Shown here piece by piece: positions 13,175 to 23,880 of a stretch of 64,000 bases of DNA. Location: contig NC_046674.1 in NCBI RefSeq assembly GCF_003369915.1, positions 29,391,657 to 29,455,656 on the forward strand, in the 5' to 3' direction. The notes under the pieces are model-generated. The model was given only the letters and a program-made list of their open reading frames with translations, was not told the origin of the DNA and searched no databases. This stretch comes from Drosophila miranda (Eukaryota; Arthropoda; Insecta; Diptera; Drosophilidae). The position numbers and the translations under genes were made by a program. Numbering within the stretch: the stretch's first letter is position 1; the number at the start of each line of letters is the position of its first letter.

Positions 13175-16100
13175 ATGAGCCAACAATTGGCGGAGAATCT
13201 ACCCAAGCAGCTCCCCCGCCGCGATGCCAAGGAGCAGAGCGAGGAGGAGGCTCCCCCCACCCCCGGGATAGCAGCGGACTTTGAGACGGCCATCGATGCG
13301 GCGGGCTTTGGGATGTTCAACATTCTGCTGCTGGTGGCCGCTGTGCCCGCGGCCATGGGCACTGTGTACGAGACCTCGACAATGTCCTATATCCTTCCCA
13401 GCGCAGAGTGTGACCTCAAGCTGAGCCTGCTGGACAAGGGCATCCTGAATGCCATCACCTATGCGGGCATGATCAGCTCGGCCGTCTTTTGGGGCTACTT
13501 TGCAGACACCAAGGGCAGGCGCAAGCTCCTGATTTTTGGCTATGCCGCGGACACCATATGTGTTCTGGGCGGTGCCTTCAGTCAAAGTGTTGTCCAGCTA
13601 ATGGTCTTCAAGTATTTCGGAGGATTTTGGTGAGCAAAAGCAGCCCTGAAGCTTGATTAAATGGCCCCTAACCAATATCCATTCACAGCATGAGTGGTCC
13701 CTTTGCCGTGCTTATGACTTACCTGACGGAGCTTCATGGACGCCAGCATCGTCAGCGCATCATGATGATCGTGGGCATTATGTTCTCCATAGCCACCCTC
13801 ACGCTGCCCGGCCTGGCCATGATCATTCTGCCCCAAAACTGGAATATCAACATCTGGAGTTTTAAGAGTAAGTAAGAGTCTCGCACTGTCCCGAGTGTCG
13901 TGTGGCGAGGGCGTGTTACGTATTTTTATACCCGATACTCAAAATGAGTATTGGGGTATATTAGATTTGTGGTAAAAGTGGATGTGTGTAACGTCCAGAA
14001 GGAATCGTTTCCGACCCCATAAAGTATATATATTCTTGATCAGCATCAATAGCCGAGTCGATTGAGCCATGTCTGTCTGTCCGTCTGTCCGTCCGTCCGT
14101 CTGTCCGTCTGTCCGTCCGTCCGTCTGTCCGTCTGTCCGTCCCCTTCAGCGCCTAGTGCTCAAAGACTATAAGAGCTAGAGCAACGATGTTCTGGATCCA
14201 GACTTCTGTGATATGTCACTGCTGCAAAAATATTTCAAAACGTCGCCCCGCCCACTTCCGCCCCCACAAAGGGCGAAAATCTGTGGCATCCACAAATTCA
14301 AAGATACGAGAAAACAGAAAATGCAGAATCGTAGAAGATGACTATATCTTCTAGACTGCAAAATCTGAACCAGATCGTATAATTATTATAGCCAGAATCA
14401 AGAAAACAATTTCATTCTTTCTCGCTCTGTCTCTCTCTAACACACAGGTTTCATGGTCGGTTTTGCCAATTGCAAAATATGAGTTCAAGGATCTCAGAAC
14501 CTATAAGAGCCATAGCAACCAAATTTGGTATCCACACTCCTGTGGTATCGGACCTTGACCGTTTCGTGTCCAAATTTCGCCACACCCCCTTCCGCCCCCG
14601 CAAAGGACGAAAATCTGGGGCATCCACAAATCTCAGAGACTATTAAGGCTAGAGTAACCAAATTTGGTATCCGCACTTCTGTTAGATCCCACTATACAAC
14701 GTATATCTCAGAATTTCGCCCCACCCCCTTCCGCCCCCACAAAGGACGAAAATCTGTTGCATCCACAATATTGCACATTCGAGAAAACTAAAAACGCAAA
14801 ATCATAGATAATGACCATATCTATCAGATTCCTGAATCTGGATCAGATCAGATAATTTTTATAGCCAAAAGCAAGAAATCAATTTGCACTGGCTACGCAG
14901 CCCCCGACGTCACGCTTAGACTGATTTTCTGTCTCTCTCGCACGCACTCCTTGTCGTGTCGTTTAATATTAGCGGCGTCTGCCGGAGGAGAGCCATACTG
15001 ACTAAGTATCGGGTATCAATGTAGAGTTGCGGTCTCCGCAGCAACTCACAACGTTCCCCCTCGTTTTACGATAAGGTCACGATAAGAACTATCTTAGAGA
15101 TAGACAGACTCCCACAAACAGCTGATGATACAGTTACAGATTGTAGGCCCCTTCCTCCAACCGACTTCATACCTTTATGATTCGGACATATGGAATACAA
15201 TCCCAATCTAATCAACGTTTTACCATCCCTTTTACAGTGACTGCATGGCAGATGTTTGTGGGCGTAACGGCGCTGCCCAGCCTCCTCAGCTCCATGCTGT
15301 TCCCCTTGTTCCCCGAGAGCCCCAAGTTCCTCATGTCCAGGGGTCGCAATCAAGAAGCACTGGAAGCCTTCCAATTCATGTATGCCCTGAACACCAGAAA
15401 ACCCAAGGATTCATTTCCAGTAACAATATTTATACAATACTATCCAGTCCTATGTCCTCTAAAAAGTGTTATTTGCGCAGTTTAAGGCTCTGGCCAATGA
15501 AGTACCCGAGCAGGTCAACAAACACAAGACTCACACGGAGGTAAAGCTGCCCATCGAGAGCTCTGAGGCTGTCACCGCCGCTCCAGTGGACCCCGAGCTG
15601 GCAGCCGTGGCCAAGAGCGGGCTAAGTGCGGGCCTCTCCCAGCTGCGTCCGCTCTTCACCAAACCGTACCTGGGCCTCTCGCTCTGGGTCTATCTGCTCA
15701 ACTTTTGCGTGCTCCTGGGGTGAGTCGGGTTCGGGGTCACCAAAAAACGCAGAACAGAACGGGTCTAAGGGCGCCTTCTCTTTCTCTTCTACAGTCAGAA
15801 CACCATGCGTTTGTGGCTGCCACAGCTGTTTGCCTCCATTAACGAGTACGAGCTCCAGGTGGGCGGCCAGTCAGGCCAGACGAGCATCTGCAGAATACTA
15901 GAGTTCAGCGTGAACCGCACCCAGAGCCAGCTGATGGCCGTCAAGGACCCCAATGCCGAGTGTACGGTGAATGTGACGGCGGCCACGTACACAAACAATC
16001 TGATTGTGGCAGCCGCCGGACTGGTGGCCTACATGCTGGCCGGCTTCCTGGTCAACCTGGTGGGTGTCAAACGAATAATGAGTGAGTGCACCCATGCATC

Positions 16101-16557
16101 CAAGAACTACCCCCATTCTTAAACGCAATATTAAATTCTTCTTTCAGCTGTGGGCCTATTTTGTGCCGCTTGCTGCTCGATTGGCATGTACTGGTCCAGC
16201 TCCGCTGCATCCACGGTGGCCATTGCCTCGTTGTTCGTGACTATGGGGAGCATCTCGGCCACATCGGTGATCAGTGCATCGGTGAGTCTGTTTCCCACAT
16301 CGCTGAGGACAATGATTGTCTCCCTGGAGATGATGTTTGGGCGCCTGGGCTCACTCTTGGGCAACATCTTCTTTCCGGCTCTGATGAACTTGGGCTGTGT
16401 GCCACCCTTCTTTATGATCAGCTTCTTTATGTTGGGTAGGTTCGCGAAAGACATTCCAGATTCAACCCTTAATCCTTAATCCTTAATCCTGCTTTTTTCA
16501 GCTGGCTGTCTGATGGCTGCCTTCCTGCCGCTCAAGAACAAGGCTGCACTGAAGTAA
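13175..16557 (+). CDS. SV2-like major facilitator superfamily transporter, 561 aa
   Basis: Seven coding exons: 13175-13629, 13689-13867, 15238-15419, 15481-15719, 15795-16081, 16148-16435 and 16502-16557. All junctions are GT-AG and keep phase (1,686 nt). The protein resembles the synaptic vesicle glycoprotein 2 (SV2)/organic ion transporter branch of the MFS. An N-terminal region with ADFETAIDAAGFGMFN precedes the first membrane segment. The MFS signature GYFADTKGRRKLLIFG lies at about residues 106-121, and a PLFPESPKFLMSRGR motif follows the sixth membrane segment. A cytosolic loop (about 300-340) and a luminal/extracellular loop with an NRT glycosylation sequon come next, then further membrane segments. 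The substrate cannot be read from sequence. Intron 2 (1,370 bp) is enlarged by a DINE-1 insertion, while the other introns are 59-75 bp. It is probably the counterpart of a D. melanogaster X-tip SV2-like gene (CG3690 by memory). Confidence 0.9.
13926..15060 (-). mobile_element. Full-length DINE-1-like Helitron in intron 2 of the SV2-like gene
   Basis: Inverted relative to the copy at 5293. It starts with TTATACCCGATACTCAAAATGAGTAT and ends with the hairpin GAGTTGCGG...CAACTC and CGTTCCCCC. The order of internal blocks is the same: GTCC/GTCT microsatellite at about 14070-14142, GA-rich tract (as CT) at 14411-14440, and the repeated 'aaatctg(g/t)(g/t)gcatccaca' blocks. It lies wholly between splice sites, so the gene can still be spliced. 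It is very similar to the other 1.1-kb copies, so probably fairly young. Confidence 0.92.
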
Positions 16558-18289
16558 GGCCGCACTCCAAATCCAATTGCCATTTCCCATTCCCACTCCA
16601 AGGGATTGTGTCCCACTTTTGTACATAGCATTTATCTCTAAGTTTAGTTATTCCGTTTGCTTTTTCTATACCCTTGCAGAGGGGTAAAAACTCTTAGTTT
16701 GTCCCCTCGTGTCCTTTCATAGATTCATGGATTCTATGACTATTTCCGTCGAGAGTCACTCCATGCAAGGGTATTCAATGCTTCGGCCTGCCGAATCACA
16801 TTTTTTTTTGTTATTTCTCTCCTTTTTTTGGTGTGTCTCTTCCTTTGCTTTTATTAAAAGTTAATTTATTTAAGAATGAAAATTTCTAGGATTAAGCTAT
16901 TTGTATGCAACTTCGTCTCGCCTGTCAATTACATGAATTCCTCTTCATCAATTTCCATAAACCGACGGCCCTTGTGAATGCATTCCTCGGTAGGTTCTGG
17001 GTGGGCAGGAGCGTGAAAATGAGTGCACACAAATCAGAGACCGAATCAGAGGATAGGATGCCAAATTGATGTGGAGTTATCGAGAGAGTGTGGCTGAAGC
17101 ACTCTTCAGGCTGATGGAAACTAATGACTTCCCCAAAACACTGCCTAATAGTTAGCACTTGATTCGTTCCATCGCATCATGGCCCCCAGCTGCTAGTTCC
17201 ATCTCCGGCACCAGCGCCAGGCCTTATCTTCTCGACCAACTGGCGGGGGCGTTGATATACGAGCGCGCACTCAAGCCAAATGGAAATGCTAATTATCTGA
17301 AAATGGAGAAATGGAGAGACGAAGACGCTCCTCAGCCTCAACTTAAACGGAAAAGAACTTCAGATTTGCTCCAGTCTGACGACTGTGGGATACCCATTCC
17401 TGATACTTGGGCATTATCTTAAGAAGTGAAAAAATTGCTCGGAATTTGTTTAGTTGGGGCTATTTTTTTGCGTATTAACATTAGAGCTCTATATATTCTA
17501 AACAGTTCAAAATGTTTGGAGTTGCGAAGGAGATATCAATTATTATCAATTATTAAGCTTTTTCGATTATATTGTAGCTTAAAAATTCCCAGTGCCACAC
17601 AACGATAAGGTAAGATAAGATAAGATAATAAAATACTTGTATTTTGTTTAAGTATTAACTTAGAATAGCTGATAGAAGGAGCGACAAGTTAACTTTTTTT
17701 AAATATAAATTCAGTCGAATAAATTTAATTTTTTAACGAATATTGTGTTGTTTTAAACAGATGTTTTCTTTCACCTAAATTGAAAATGTTCAGTCACACG
17801 TAAAGGTTTTACACCGATTCGCGAATGTCATAGATGGTACAAACCTCTCCACAGATCCAATATACCCCTGATACTCCACGAGTAGTGGATATGATTAAAC
17901 ACGCGTTGGGGAGGTGCGCGCGCCCCCATTTAGGAGGCCCGTCTTCATTGGGCGATAAATATATGTGGGGCAGAAAGCTCTTGGCCAGCTCTTAGCGTGA
18001 TTTCACAAATGTTTGAAATCAGACAAACACAAAACTTTTAATTAAAAACTTTTTGGCTCTAATGCGATGCTAGATGCTAGAGCATCGATAGCACCGGAAA
18101 GCCCGTCTCCAAAAGAACAGTTGTGGGGACTCTCCCCAGAGCGGACCCCAACAGGTGGTTAAGCGATTGGAGTGAGAGCGGTTTCAGGGCTGTAATCTAA
18201 TCAGGAAACGGCCCAGAGAGAGAGAGAGAGAGAGAGAGCCCTGCCCATAAATAGCCGGGTAGGGCCGGTCGTTTCTCCAGTCGTTCAAG
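16558..18289. other. Intergenic region between SV2-like and SDR genes
   Basis: It contains the 3' untranslated region of the transporter gene and AT-rich spacer. An imperfect inverted pair 'acccttgcagagg' (16671) and 'ccatgcaagggta' (16761), followed by 'ttcggcctgccgaa', looks like a short palindromic repeat relic. GATAA repeats lie at about 17605-17632. A weak DINE-1-terminus-like stretch ('aatatacccctgatactc') lies near 17858. No supported gene. Confidence 0.5.
18214..18238. repeat. GA dinucleotide tract just upstream of the SDR gene
   Basis: An (AG)n run of about 25 bases ends about 50 bases before the SDR start codon and close to 'ataaatagccg' (a TATA-like element at 18246). GA runs near promoters often bind GAGA factor or CLAMP in flies, so a promoter role is possible. 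The observation is only the tract and its position. Confidence 0.6.
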
Positions 18290-19057
18290 ATGAGTCTCAG
18301 CGAAAAGGTGGTGATCGTGACGGGCGCAAGCAGCGGTATTGGTGCAGCCATTGCCCAGGTTTTGGCCCGCGAGGGAGCCCTTCTGGCGCTGGTGGGTCGC
18401 AACGTAGCCAACCTGGAGGCCACCCGGAAGACCCTACAGCAGCAGGTGAAGGGCATTCGAGCGGAGATCATAGCCGCAGACGTGACCAAGGATGCAGCGG
18501 CCATTGTCCAGCAGACGATCGCTCAGTTCGGCCGCATCGATGTGCTGGTGAACAACGCCGGAATCCTGGGCAAGGGCGGCCTCATTGACCTGGACATCGA
18601 GGAGTTCGACTCGGTGCTAAACACGAACCTGCGCGGCGTCGTCCTCCTCACCAAGGCGGTGCTGCCACATCTTCTGCAGACCAAGGGAGCCGTGGTCAAT
18701 GTGAGCAGCTGTGCCGGTCTGCGACCCTTTGCGGGCGCTCTCAGTTACGGTGTATCAAAGGCGGCCCTCGACCAGTTCACCCGGATCGTGGCCCTCGAGA
18801 TGGCCCCACAGGGAGTGCGCGTCAACTCGGTGAATCCCGGCTTTGTGGTGACCAACATCCACCAGCGCATTGGCATCGTCGATGAGGAATATAACGCCAT
18901 GCTGCAGCGGGCCATCGTCTCCCATCCCATGGGCCGTGTTGGGGACGTGTTCGAGGTGGCCGAGGCCGTAGCCTTCCTGGCCAGCTCCAAGGCCAGCTTC
19001 ACCACCGGCGCTCTCTTCCCCATCGACGGCGGCAAGCACAATCTGACGCCTCGTTAA
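18290..19057 (+). CDS. Short-chain dehydrogenase/reductase, classical SDR, 255 aa, intronless
   Basis: NAD(P)-dependent oxidoreductase of the classical SDR family. The Rossmann cofactor motif TGASSGIG is at residues 11-18 and NNAG at 88-91. The catalytic tetrad is Asn113, Ser140, Tyr153 and Lys157 (YGVSK), with correct Ser-Tyr spacing. The post-catalytic VNPGFV segment and the C-terminal FPIDGG are also present. Length is typical (about 250 aa). The family includes insect 'glucose 1-dehydrogenase-like' and 3-oxoacyl-ACP reductase-like enzymes, and the substrate cannot be deduced. The start ATG lies in a good context (aagATGAG) just downstream of a TATA-like sequence. An AATAAA polyadenylation signal follows the stop. 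It probably corresponds to the X-tip SDR gene of D. melanogaster (CG3699 by memory). Confidence 0.93.
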   Translation: MSLSEKVVIVTGASSGIGAAIAQVLAREGALLALVGRNVANLEATRKTLQQQVKGIRAEIIAADVTKDAAAIVQQTIAQFGRIDVLVNNAGILGKGGLIDLDIEEFDSVLNTNLRGVVLLTKAVLPHLLQTKGAVVNVSSCAGLRPFAGALSYGVSKAALDQFTRIVALEMAPQGVRVNSVNPGFVVTNIHQRIGIVDEEYNAMLQRAIVSHPMGRVGDVFEVAEAVAFLASSKASFTTGALFPIDGGKHNLTPR

Positions 19058-19124
19058 TCATCCGCCGCCTCCGACCCTAATTATACTCCCTCTTATATTT
19101 TCCATTTCCTCTCCCTTTTTTTTC

Positions 19125-19138
19125 AATAAATAAATAAT
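19125..19138 (+). terminator. Polyadenylation signal of the SDR gene
   Basis: AATAAATAAATAAT, overlapping AATAAA hexamers about 70 bases after the SDR stop codon, followed by a T/G-containing stretch. This is the expected cleavage/polyadenylation context for a compact fly gene. Confidence 0.7.
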
Positions 19139-19290
19139 AAGCAACCGTCTTTGAGGAGGAGTCATCTCTGGGTCTATCGAGGGGCTGGGACTGAGGGTGA
19201 CCCCGAAATGACCGTCATGGGTTTGCTGTGTCAGACACTTGACAGACTCGTTATCTATCCATCAGCCGAGACTGATAAGATGCACTGTCA

Positions 19291-19294
<4 letters not shown>

Positions 19295-19321
<27 letters not shown>
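19295..19321. repeat. (CAG)9 trinucleotide repeat
   Basis: Nine uninterrupted CAG units in the spacer downstream of the SDR gene, preceded by an interrupted CAA-CAG. It is in no supported coding exon. Confidence 0.95.
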
Positions 19322-19873
19322 GGGAACATGTTTGCTTTTTGGGGTAATCTCCGGTAGAGGAGCCTTATCAGAGACACTCCAAAATAAAAACAGTCGGAGG
19401 GGGGCTGGTACATGGGGAGCGTGTTGGACGCGTGTTCGACCAATGTTTTGTGCCGCCTCCGTGCGGTGGTAGTGTAGGTCATAATTTTCATCGTATCCCC
19501 TAGTCACAAATAAAACAGGTAAATATGCGTGGGCTTTGGGACAGCTTTAGCAATCGTGGTGGAAAGCTCAGAGCATGTTTTAAAGCTTTTAACTTTGACT
19601 TAAACAGCCATAAGATTGATTTTCAAATGTAAAAATATTTCAAGTCAGAGGCCGTGAGCTTTTAACTAGTAAAAGCCTACCGAAGGTCCAAAGAATGCGC
19701 TTGAGGTTTCACTTGATACCGTCGGCTAATGACTGATAATGAAGACATTGTAAGCTTCCAATTCAATGAGAGATTTCATAGAAGGATCAAAGGTATCAAA
19801 ATATACATATGTAGCAGGGACTGTAACCGTAATCATTATTGGTTATATTTTTTAAATCACACAATAAAAACGA

Positions 19874-22541
19874 GGGGGAACGTTGTGAGTTGCTGCGGAC
19901 ACCGCAACTCTACAGTTATACCCGATACTAAGTCAGTATGGCTCCCCTCCGGCAGACGCCGCTAATATTAAACGACACGACAAAGAGTGCGTGCGAGAGA
20001 GACAGAAAATCAGTCTGAGCGTGACGTCGGGCGCTGCGTAGCCAGAGCAAATTGATTTGTTCCTTTTGGGTATAAAAATGATCCGATCTGATCCAGATTC
20101 AGCAGTCTGATAGATATGGTTATTATCTATGATTCTGCGTTTTTAGTTTTCTCGAATCTGCAATATTGTGGATGCAACAGATTTTCGTCCTTTGTGGGGG
20201 CGGAAGGGGGTGGGGCGAAATTCTGAGATATACGTTGTATAGTGGGATCTAACAGAAGTGCGGATACCAAATTTGGTTACTCTAGCCTTAATAGTCTCTG
20301 AGATTTGTGGATGCCCCAGATTTTCGTCCTTTGCGGGGGCGGAAGGGGGTGTGGCGAAATTTGGACACGAAACGGTCAAGGTCCGATATCACAGGAGTGT
20401 GGATACCAAATTTGGTTGCTCTGGCTCTTATAGGTTCTGAGATCCTTGAACTCATATTTTGCAATTGGCAAAGCCGACCATAAAACCTGTGTGTTAGAGA
20501 GAGACAGAGCGAGAAAGAATGAAATTATTTTCTTGATTCTGGCTATAATAATTATACGATCTGGTTGAGATTTTACACTCTAGAACATATAGTCATCCTC
20601 TACGATTCTGCGTTTTTGGTTTTATCGTTTTATTTTATCGCAAACGGGAAACGCGGAAAAGTAAACGATACGTAAACAGAACGCAGAGTCTAAGCCTGCG
20701 ATTCCATTTAGAAATGGAGGAGGCACTGCAGTTGACCGAGGCGGAGGCCACGGAATCAATGGAATCATCACCGGTTGAAGGCCAGCAGCCTGTGCATGAG
20801 GCGAACAGCTGCCACGACAAAGCTGCCACATATCCAGAGGAAACCGAGACCGAGACGGACCCCGAGCACGATCCAGAGCCAGAGCAGATGCTTAGCGAGA
20901 GGTGGTCCCCGCTAGGAGCCAACTACGATGACGCCAATAGCGCCAGCTCCGGGGTGGACTGCGAGCTGGAGCCCACTTTGCTGGGCCTAAGTCTGGAGAA
21001 GAGCAGCCCCGGCAATGAGACGGAGAATGCCAGCGAACTGGCTCGCCTCCGCAGCATCGAGGAGGAGCAGGAGCTGCTCACCAGCTCCCTGCTGGCCCTA
21101 ACCTCGCACTTTGCCCATGTCCAGCTGCGGGTGCGACAGATTGTCGAGGCTCCCGCGGAGGAGCGGGACCAGTTACTGCGGGATCTGGATGACTTTGCCT
21201 TCCAGGGCATTCCCGATGCCGGCCTCGGCCAGAAGAAGGGCTCCGACGCGGAGCCAGAGCGGGAGACGGAGTCCGATGGCCAGCTGATTGAGCAGCTCAA
21301 GTCGCAGCTGACGGAGCTGGAGCAGTTGGCATATGAGGCCGGGGAACCGGGCATCCTGCCGCAGCATGTCCTCCTCGAGAATCAGAAGTTCAACCTGGAC
21401 GAGCTACGGGCCAAGCTCAACCTGCAGGTGGAGCAGCAGGATCTGCCATCGCTCAGCACGGATCAGCTGCGGCACCAGGTGGACAACGCCATCGGGGAGT
21501 TTGTGGGGCCGCTGAAAATGAAGGAGCAGCTGGTGGCCCAGCTGAAGACACAGATCACCGACCTGGAGCGCTTCATTGCCTTCCTGCAGTGCGATGCGGC
21601 GGGCTCCGGTTCGGGCTCCTCTGCCAGCGGCAGCGACAGGCTGAAGCTCCTCTCCGGAGCCTACAACAGCTATGCGGCCAAGCAGACAGCCCGTTCCCAG
21701 GTCTCTTTGCCCGCTCCGGCGGAAACTTCTCCTCCATCTCGTTCCTATTCCCATTCGTCAGCCCTGCCCGTGGCCCAGGCGGGCGAGAGCCTGCATAGCA
21801 AGGCACACGGATTGCTGGACAAGGCCTCCATCCTTATGCAGATGTTCGCCAGCACGCACCTGGCCAAGCCGCGCGAGGACTTCCAGCAGAACACCCTGAA
21901 GAAGACGCACAAGGGTAATCACTGGGGGTAGGTGTGTCCTCTCGTTTGTGCTCTCAAAATCTGAAGCTTCCTTATATTCCAGGGATCTTCGTGCCCAGCT
22001 GGAGGTGGATATCCAGGAGGTGGCCGCCTTGGCCGCCACGCTCAGCTGCGACCGCGAGAAGTTGGCCAATATCAAGCGGGCCCTGCGACAACAGCAGCAT
22101 CAGCAACAGCAGCAGGCGGGATCCTCGAGTACATGCCTCAATCCCCAGAACGTTTTATCGTATCTTTAAAAATGTGGATGCCACAGATTTTCGTCCTTTG
22201 TGGGGGCGGAAGTGGGCGGGGCGAAGTTTTGAAATATTTTTGTAGCAGTGACATATCACAGAAGTCTGGATCCAAAACATCGTTGCTCCAGCTCTTATAG
22301 TCTTTGAGCACTAGGCGCTGAAGGGGACGGACAGACGGACGGACGGACAGACGGACAGACGGACGGACGGACAGACGGACAGACGGACAGACAGACATGG
22401 CTCAATCGACTCGGCTATTGATGCTGATCAAGAATATATATACTTTATGGGGTCGGAAACGATTCCTTCTGGACGTTACACACATCCACTTTTACCACAA
22501 ATCTAATATACCCCAATACTCATTTTGAGTATCGGGTATAA
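19874..22541 (+). mobile_element. DINE-1-like Helitron split by a 1.5-kb Rundc1-like gene fragment
   Basis: The left part, 19874-20627, begins GGGGGAACGTTGTGAG and is collinear with the copy at 5293 up to the 'ttctgcgttttt(g)gtttt(c/a)tcg' block. The right part, 22161-22541, resumes at 'tatctttaaaaatgtggatgccacag' and runs through the GACGGACA microsatellite to the terminal GATACTCATTTTGAGTATC hairpin and GGGTATAA. Only the few bases at the junction differ, so nearly the whole element is present. TTTTATCG occurs at 20620-20627, 20633-20640 and 22153-22160. The last two directly flank the inserted gene fragment. The left part keeps a GA-rich tract at 20494-20520. Confidence 0.9.
20640..22169 (+). 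pseudogene. Partial, near-identical copy of the Rundc1-like gene (5' part, intron kept)
   Basis: Bases 20640-22152 match 24107-25619 without indels. I count about seven substitutions in 1,513 bases, three of them amino-acid changing (N/K, N/I, S/F). The copy includes the 5' leader from 74 bases upstream of the ATG (20714), all of exon 1 (to 21927), the 55-bp intron and the first part of exon 2. It then breaks into DINE-1 sequence. If transcribed and spliced it would encode about 466 residues: the coiled-coil N-terminal 461, then VLSYL and a stop (22167-22169) read from the element. The C-terminal RUN domain is missing. No premature stop has appeared, which fits recent origin. Because the intron is retained it is not a retrocopy. 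Whether it has a promoter is unknown. Confidence 0.93.
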
Positions 22542-22726
22542 TTATAAATACATAGAGTATAAAAATAGAAGGGGGCAAGCCCCCTGCGCATTTGTTTCGC
22601 TTGTGCGCCAATATGCTGGCCGCTTCGGCATACCCATGCTATTTCGTATGGGACCCAAACACTGACTTGTAACTCAAATGCCAATGCTGTAGTAGTAATT
22701 AATTCTAAAAACATTACACCTTATAC

Positions 22727-23420
22727 AGTGGCGGACCGTGAAATGTGGACACTTATGTTAAATAACTTTCAACTGATCGCTCGTATTCAAAATCCTTAAA
22801 GTCAGTCGGGAAACATTTTTATTGTGTAGATAAATCCAATAGCTGTTAATTAGCATCTCTTTTTCAAATTTTAAAATTACGGAAGCTGATATGACAGGCA
22901 TCAAACAGCACCACACTTACGATCAGTAAGTCATCTTGAAACCATTTTATGAACAATTTAGAAAAGTGCGGTTCGTTAAAATAACCACCCACCACAGGAA
23001 GTAAGAGGAAGACCACCCAAAAAGACCATCAAGGGTAATCAGTTCATAGTGTCATGAGATATTAGAATGGGATTTATTACGTCGGTAGGTTATTATAGTC
23101 GGTTAACCAGACGGCCACGTCTGGACACTAAAAATGCTACAGAAAGAGCGCCAATGGGCCAAACTCAACAAAACTTGGACTGTAAATGATTGCAGAAACG
23201 ATATGTTTTTAATAAACTTAAGATAAACCCGTTTGGTTGGTAAATATGACAAATGTCCGCCAGAACGGAATATCACAATAAACAAGAGTAAATCCGTCAA
23301 TGTACATTTTACTATCAGAAGTAAACATCCACCAGAGCTAGCCTTCAATGGAAGTTTTATCCCGTGCAAGAGTAGTCACTGCCAGCTAGGAGTCGACTTC
23401 GACTGTTCCGGTCAAGGAAC
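22727..23420 (+). mobile_element. Degenerate Tc1-like transposon relic
   Basis: 'cagtggcggaccgtgaaa' near 22727 resembles a Tc1-type terminus. Translated fragments follow that resemble Tc1/mariner transposase. RGRPPKKTIKGN near 22993 resembles the DNA-binding region. RRPRLDTKNATER followed in another frame by QWAKLNKTWTVNDCRNDMF (about 23107-23207) resembles the segment before the second catalytic acidic residue. PPERNITINKSKSVNV follows. Frames are broken repeatedly, so it is inactive. No matching right terminus was found, so the boundaries are approximate. Confidence 0.45.
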
Positions 23421-23880
23421 AGCTCCGTAAGCTCCACTGATCCAGGAGAAAGCTTTCAACGAAAGCCACAATCACCCCCAGGTTGCGGACAGTTTTAAGC
23501 TCCCATTTCCATCCATCTGTATGAAAACTGCCTGGAAAGCTAACTTTCTAACTAAATCCACGAATGCCACAGCTTACTGATGTTCTAATCTTCAGAGCTT
23601 ATATCAAAAGATTTGATTCAAATCATACAAAATATCTACTGGTGGGATGTAAACTTCAATAAAAAGCTCGTACGAAAACCACCCACGCTTCGTTTGTATC
23701 TCTTTCCGCTGACAAAACCCTTAAATACGCAATGGTTTGGTCATGGAAAGCTCCGTAAGCTCCACTGATCCAGGATCAAGCTTTCAACGAAAAGCACACA
23801 CCCCCGATGGCGGGCGGGAAGCTTTAAGCTTCCATTGCAACCCCTCTGGACGAAAGCTAGCAGTGACTTTCCATGGCTAC
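23421..23880. repeat. Imperfect direct repeat upstream of the Rundc1-like gene
   Basis: The segment starting 'gctccgtaagctccactgatccagga' at 23422 recurs at 23748 with the same following blocks ('aagctttcaacgaaa', 'cacccccg/a', 'tttaagct(c/t)cca(t)', 'gaaagct'). The two copies are each about 130 bases and roughly 80% alike by eye. The spacing is 326 bases, with AT-rich DNA between. The second copy runs into the Rundc1 5' region, so the first is probably a displaced duplicate of the promoter-proximal sequence. Confidence 0.7.

Noticed and set aside
16671-16810. Possible MITE or palindromic element after the SV2-like gene
   Set aside because: Only short imperfect inverted motifs were seen, with no clear ends or target-site duplication. 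It is noted in the spacer entry rather than called an element.
20143-20379. Reading frames inside DINE-1 copies (also 14525-14791 and 5562-5765)
   Set aside because: The recurrent peptides (NFATPPSAP..., FRPTPFRPHKGRKS) are just translations of the repeated noncoding blocks. They are not conserved as proteins and lack starts or domains.
22138-22398. SVCPSVRLSV-type repeat peptide
   Set aside because: It is a translation of the GACGGACA microsatellite of DINE-1.
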